From assembly GCA_002104905.1 (NCBI GenBank), contig MCFE01000812.1, positions 1 through 33,829 of the forward strand: a DNA stretch of 33,829 nucleotides, given 5' to 3'. This document shows, piece by piece, positions 29,278-33,829 of the stretch. Position 1 is the stretch's first letter. Each line of letters starts with the position of its first letter. This stretch comes from Basidiobolus meristosporus CBS 931.73. Taxonomy: Eukaryota; Basidiobolomycota; Basidiobolomycetes; Basidiobolales; Basidiobolaceae. A program made the translations under genes and the position numbers. Below the pieces are notes generated by a model that was not told the origin of the DNA, made no database searches, and was given only the letters and a program-made list of their open reading frames with translations.

Positions 29278-32200
29278 ATGACTTCTACCAGCAAACAAAG
29301 CAATACCAACATCTTCCCTGTAAAGGAGAGGTTTGATGGGAAGAACTACAGACTTTGGAGAATCAAGATGCAGATCCACCTTGAGGAAAGAAAGCTTTGA
29401 AACATAGTAACAGGAAAGGAAGTTGAGCCCAAAGGAACAGCAGAAGATGTGGAGAAGTTGCAAGAGAAGGAGAGAAAGGCCTTCAATGCAATATGCATCA
29501 ATGTGCAAGACTCCTTCATTGGACAAATCCATGCCTCAAATACAGCCAAAGCAGCATGGGAATCCTTAGAGAAGATCTTTAGAGCAAAGTCAGTATCAAG
29601 CAAGCTTTATTTGAAACGAAAGTTCTTCAACATGAGAAAAAAGCCAGATGATGACATGCTACAACTCATTACCAGAATGGAGACACTTGCAGAAGAACTT
29701 TACAGCATTAATGCTGGTGTAGATGATGAAGAAAAGATACTCTGTCTGCTTTGCAGCCTACCAGACAAGTATGAGCCACTCATACTTTCTTTTGAAAGCA
29801 GAGAAGACAACTTGACTTTAGACTATGTCAAAGGAAGACTTCTCCATGAAGAACTCAGACGTAATGATCAAGCAGAGAAAATTGAAGATAATGCTTTATT
29901 CAGTTCAGAAAGGCATACAGAAAAGAAGGGAAAGCAACAAAACCAAAGAAAACCTGGCTGCTGTAACTACTGTAAGAAGCCAGGACACTGGGCAAGAGAA
30001 TGCAAGAAGAAACAAGCAGACGAAAAACAGAAACTAGAGCAGGCAAACCATATAACTACTGATGAACAGTTATTTGTCACTGTACAAGAGAGTGCAAGTA
30101 ACCGAAGTAATGAATGGTATATTGACTCTGGAGCATCACAGCATATTTGTGGTATAAAGGATTGGTTCAGCAACTTAAAGACTATTCCCGTAAAAAAGGT
30201 TTATCTGGGAGATAACTCTGCATTGGAAGCTACCGCTAGTGGGTCTATACAACTAAATATGAGTGATAACTCAAGGGCAACAACAGCAAAACTGACTGAC
30301 GTACTCTATGTACCTGGAATAGCTAAGAACCTACTCTCAGTCAGTAAAGCAACTACTCAGGGACTGAAATTTGTTTTTACTAAGCTGAGCTGCTCAATAT
30401 TGAGTGAAAATGGACAAAAATTAGCTTTGGGAATCAGAGATCACAATATATACAAGTTACAATGCAAGATCATTGTACCTGAGTATGTCAACATTGCTGA
30501 AACTGATGAAACCAACTGGGAGACGTGGCATAGGAGGCTAGGACACATAGGGGAACAGAAAATGAGCCAATTGGTGAAAAATCAGCTTGTTTTGGGCCTA
30601 AAATACTCAATTCCGATCAAATTGAATGTTTGTAAGGGATGTTCATATGGCAAACAAGCTAGGCAACGTTTCAAGAGCTCAGAAGGCATTAATACCACCA
30701 AAATATTGACTATTGTACACTCAGACATATGTGGCCCCATGAGAACACTGTCCTTTGGAGCCAAGAGATACTTTATTACGTTTATTGATGACAAGACAAG
30801 ATATACATGGGTGTACTTCCTCAAAACAAAGGATGAAGCTTTAGAGACGTTTAAGCACTTCAAGAACATGGCAGAAACACAAACTGGGTGTAAATTGAAG
30901 GTACTACAAAGTGACAATGGAGGAGAATACTGCTCAAAGGAGTTTGCAAAATACTGCTTGTCTACTGGTATACTTCAACAGACCACAGTTCCTCATACTC
31001 CACAGCAAAATGGAGTAGCAGAACGTGCAAATAGAACAATAGTAGAGATGGGAAGATCTATGCTACATGATAAGGAAATGGACTACAAGTTTTGGGCTGA
31101 AACTGTTGCTACCACTGTATACATCAAGAACAGATGCCCAACAACAGCACTTCATGATTCTACACCCTTTGAAGCATATACAGGCAAAAAACCACATCTC
31201 CAGCACCTCAGGATCTTTGGCAGTGATGTTTTTTATCACATCCCTGACAAAAAACGCTCAAAGTTGGAACCAAAGAGTAGAAAAGGGATCTTTCTTGGGT
31301 ATTGTGAAGATACTAAAGGGTATAGAGTGTATGATGGCGAAAATTCAGAAGCTGATCAAGAGCAGGGACGTTGAATTTGAGGAGAATTCAGATCAGAAAG
31401 CCACAGAAATCATTGGCCAGCTGCCTGATGATGCAATCAACACAAATGAAGAAGATACGTACCAAATCCAGCCAGGGATGGAAGATACTTCTACCAGTTC
31501 CAGATCAGAACAGATTATCCCAGTTAGGAGATCTACCAGAATAAGAAATGCCCCTGGATCCTGGTGGCAGACATCCAATGATTACGAAGAAGCTTATCTT
31601 GCCTTATGTGCCGAACCTCAGAATCTGGAACAGGCAATGCAAGGTCCAGATGCTACTAAGTGGCAACAAGCCATGCAGGAGGAGTACCAATCACTGATCA
31701 AGGCAAAAACGTGGGAACTGGTAGATTTACCAAATGCGAGAAAGCCAATAGGATGTAGATGGGTCTACAAGATCAAGATAACCTCAAATGGTGCCGTTGA
31801 TAAGTACAAGGCTAGATTGGTAGCTAAAGGCTATTCCAAGATCCAGGGACTAGACTTTAAGGAAACATTTGCTCCGGTTGCCAAGTTTAACTCTATTAGG
31901 ACAGTTCTAGCCCTGGCAGCTGTACACAGTCTAGATCTACACCAAATGGACGTCAAAACAGCCTTTCTAAATGGGGATTTGCAAGAAACTATATATATGG
32001 AGCAACCAGAAGGTTTTACCGATCCAAAAAGCCCTCATAAGGTGTGCAAACTTAGAAAATTGTTGTATGGGCTTAAGCAGGCACCCAGAGCATGGTATAA
32101 CAAGATTGACACATATCTAGAGGAAATTGGGTTCTCTTGTAGCACTGCAGATCACAGTATATATGTGAAGCAGCTCAAAAAGGGTGTGATCATCCTAGTT

Positions 32201-33196
32201 CTTTATGTGGACGACCTAATTATAGCTACAAGTGATTGAGAGGCACTTAAACAGACGAAATCAGATCTCTTCAGCAAGTTTGAGATGAAAGATCTAGGAA
32301 AATTGAGCTATTTTCTTGGAATTGAGGTCAAATTTGACATACCTACGCAGAAAATTGTGCTGAATCAGTCTTAGTACATCAGGGACATTCTTAGACGCTT
32401 CAAAATGGAAAATTGCAAGCCTGCAGCAACCCCTATGGACAATAACCTGAAATTAAGCAAATCTCAGCCAGTTATAGATGAAAACAGCTCAAATATGGAC
32501 CAAAACTTTCCCTATCAATCAATGGTTGGTAGCCTAATGTACTTGATGGTGTCTACACGTCCAGATATTGCAGTAGCAGTTGGAATAGTCAGTCAATTCA
32601 TGCAGAATTATGGATCAGATCAAATTGCAGCAGTTAAGCGGATTTTCAGATATCTACAAGGTACCATAAATATGGTACTGGAATACTCTGGAGCAGCTAA
32701 TAGGCGAAAATATGATGGTTATAGTGATTCAGATTGGGGTAGAGATCTGATTGACAGACGCTCTATCACAGGCTATGTATTTCTTTATGCTGGTGCAGCT
32801 ATTACTTGGAATTGCAAGAAACAACCAACTGTGGCACTATCTACAACTGAAGCCAAATATATGGCTGCATGTCAAGCAACTAAGGAGGCTATATGGCTAC
32901 AAAAATTACTCAAAGACTTAGGTTTTAATTCAGGTGAACCAACATGTATTTACAAGGATAATCAAAGTTGTATTTCATTAGCTAGAAATCCTACTAATCA
33001 TGCCAGAACTAAGCACATTGATATACAGCATCACTTTGTGAGGGAAGCTGTAGAAAATAACTTAGTAGAGCTGGTTTACTGCCCAACTGACAAAATGGTG
33101 GCAGACATATTGACAAAACCACTAGCTAGGCCACAGTTTGAGATCCTTAGAGAGAAATTGGGATTAAGAAATTATTTAGTTGAGGGGGAGTGTTGA
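29278..33196 (+). pseudogene. Copia-2 gag-pol, four lesions
   Basis: About 1,306 codons from ATG 29278 to TGA at 33194-33196, inside the 3' LTR. Gag has a C-x2-C-x4-H-x4-C knuckle at 29962-30003. Protease DSGA is at 30124-30135. Integrase has a His/Cys finger (H-x4-H at 30529, C-x2-C at 30631) and D30724, D30913, E31021 with exactly 35 residues between the last two. RT has YVDD at 32204-32215. RNase H has SDSDW, TTEAKY, YKDNQS and VADILTK up to about 33120. Lesions: TGA at 29398-29400, where copia-1 has TGG (Trp41); one extra base at about 31339-31344 compared with copia-1; TGA at 32237-32239; TAG at 32372-32374. Catalytic residues are otherwise intact. Confidence 0.93.
33182..33190 (+). other. 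Copia-2 polypurine tract
   Basis: GAGGGGGAG directly before the 3' LTR, the expected plus-strand primer. The pol stop codon lies a few bases further on, within the LTR. Confidence 0.85.
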
Positions 33197-33560
33197 AATA
33201 TTGGACTATTTGGTATCATTCAGCAGCTAAAAATTTACTTAACAATTCTAGGCTAGTCTTAGTCACTGTAGGACTCATTTACTGCCTTAACTTTGCCACT
33301 TTCTCCAGATATATGATCTTATGATTATTCCCCTATAGTCAGGATCAAATTACCACTATTACCCAAGCATTATGTACTAACCCTGAAACTGTTACACAAT
33401 GCTCCTGAATATTGAGAAACCCTCCCTACTTAGTGTTGCAGCTGTATTACTTCTACAAAGATATAAATACTGAGCTTCTTTATGAATAAACAACAGTTCA
33501 ACTATTATCACTATTTCTTGATAAGTTCCTTATATCCAAATCACTTCTTAAATTGCAACA
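33191..33560 (+). repeat. Copia-2 3' LTR (370 bp)
   Basis: Same length as the 5' LTR and different at only two positions (33367 G for A, 33397 C for G). It ends CAACA followed by the AGTTC duplication at 33561-33565. Confidence 0.95.
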
Positions 33561-33829
33561 AGTTCTTGGCTCAGCACTCCACCAATTGCATAATCTGAAG
33601 CATCTGTGCACAGAGTGAACTCTTTTCTGAAGTCTGGTATTCTTAAGCTTGGCAGCTTAGCAAGTTCATTCTTGAGCGTCTGGAAGGCAGTCTCACAAGC
33701 TATGTCCCACTTGTAGGCATTGTCTTTCCTGAGGATATCACTTAAAGGGGCTGCAATACTTGCAAATGACTTGACAAATCTCCAATAATAGGAAACCATT
33801 CCAAGGAAGGATCTGGGTTCTGATATGCT
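33561..33829 (-). pseudogene. Gypsy-B RT end and RNase H start
   Basis: Minus-strand frame running in from the window edge: ISEPRSFLGMVSYYWRFVKSF is the RT connection, ETAFQTLKNEL follows, and TLCTDASDYAIGGVLSQE is the start of RNase H with its catalytic Asp. It is open across the visible 89 codons and then cut by copia-2. Its continuation at 28866 lies in the integrase finger region, so much of RNase H was already missing or deleted before the insertion. Confidence 0.8.

Larger units (their letters stand above)
28872..33560 (+). mobile_element. Copia-2, young Ty1/copia retrotransposon (4689 bp)
   Basis: Full-length element with two 370-bp LTRs (TGTTG...CAACA), primer-binding site, gag-pol with the order gag, protease, integrase, RT, RNase H, polypurine tract and 5-bp target duplications. 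It is inserted on the plus strand in a minus-strand gypsy polyprotein. LTRs differ at two of 370 positions (29048 and 33367; 29078 and 33397), so insertion is recent. CpG is much more frequent than in the surrounding relics. Confidence 0.97.

Noticed and set aside
31067-33196. Separate genes at 31067-32239 and 32405-33196
   Set aside because: They are the RT and RNase H parts of the copia-2 gag-pol, separated by one frameshift and two stops.

Overview
The window looks like a fungal nuclear chromosome, most likely from a filamentous Dikarya species and perhaps a basidiomycete. The support is: intronless stress-type genes of the fungal CsbD-like (Hmp1-like) family with eukaryotic TATA boxes and AATAAA signals; Ty1/copia and Ty3/gypsy LTR retrotransposons; and decayed DNA-transposon coding sequence resembling the Tnp2/KDZ-type transposases common in mushroom genomes. 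I recognise no tRNA or rRNA gene and no bacterial feature. The species cannot be named from the sequence.

Region 1 (1 to about 7.1 kb) is the gene-bearing part. It holds ten copies (A to J, A cut by the window edge) of one small gene for a 95-96 residue CsbD-like protein. A-B, C-D, E-F and G-H are head-to-head pairs, each sharing a bidirectional promoter of about 340 bp; I and J are more diverged and both lie on the minus strand. A-D and E-H form a 2.82-kb tandem duplication. Each shared promoter has two distinct faces: face 1 has a TATATATA box 57 bp from the ATG, and face 2 has a CATAAATA box about 76 bp from the ATG. In pair C-D the promoter is flipped relative to its duplicate G-H although the B-C and F-G flanks match. 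This suggests that recombination between the inverted coding copies inverts the promoter and swaps which gene gets which face. TGACG-type motifs recur in all these promoters.

Region 2 (about 7.2 to 20.05 kb) is CpG-poor and broken. It is a mosaic of fragments of a DNA-transposon-like family in both orientations, forming long imperfect inverted repeats (7.85-9.1 with 11.7-13.06 kb; 13.84-16.03 with 17.28-19.66 kb; 10.85-11.55 with 13.08-13.76 kb). One part resembles a Tnp2/KDZ-type transposase; two other parts are unrecognised repeat ORFs.

Region 3 (20.05 kb to the end) is a nest of retroelements. Minus-strand gypsy elements, apparently a tandem sharing one LTR, were invaded by an old, stop-riddled copia (copia-1, 21215-26512). 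Copia-1 was then hit twice by a foldback element with two 346-bp arms. A young copia (copia-2, 28872-33560) with 370-bp LTRs differing at two positions and a perfect 5-bp target duplication sits in the gypsy polyprotein. Copia-2 keeps its key catalytic motifs but has three in-frame stops and one frameshift. Many CpGs in copia-2 are TpG or CpA in copia-1, so methylation-type C-to-T decay probably drives the loss of CpG in regions 2 and 3.
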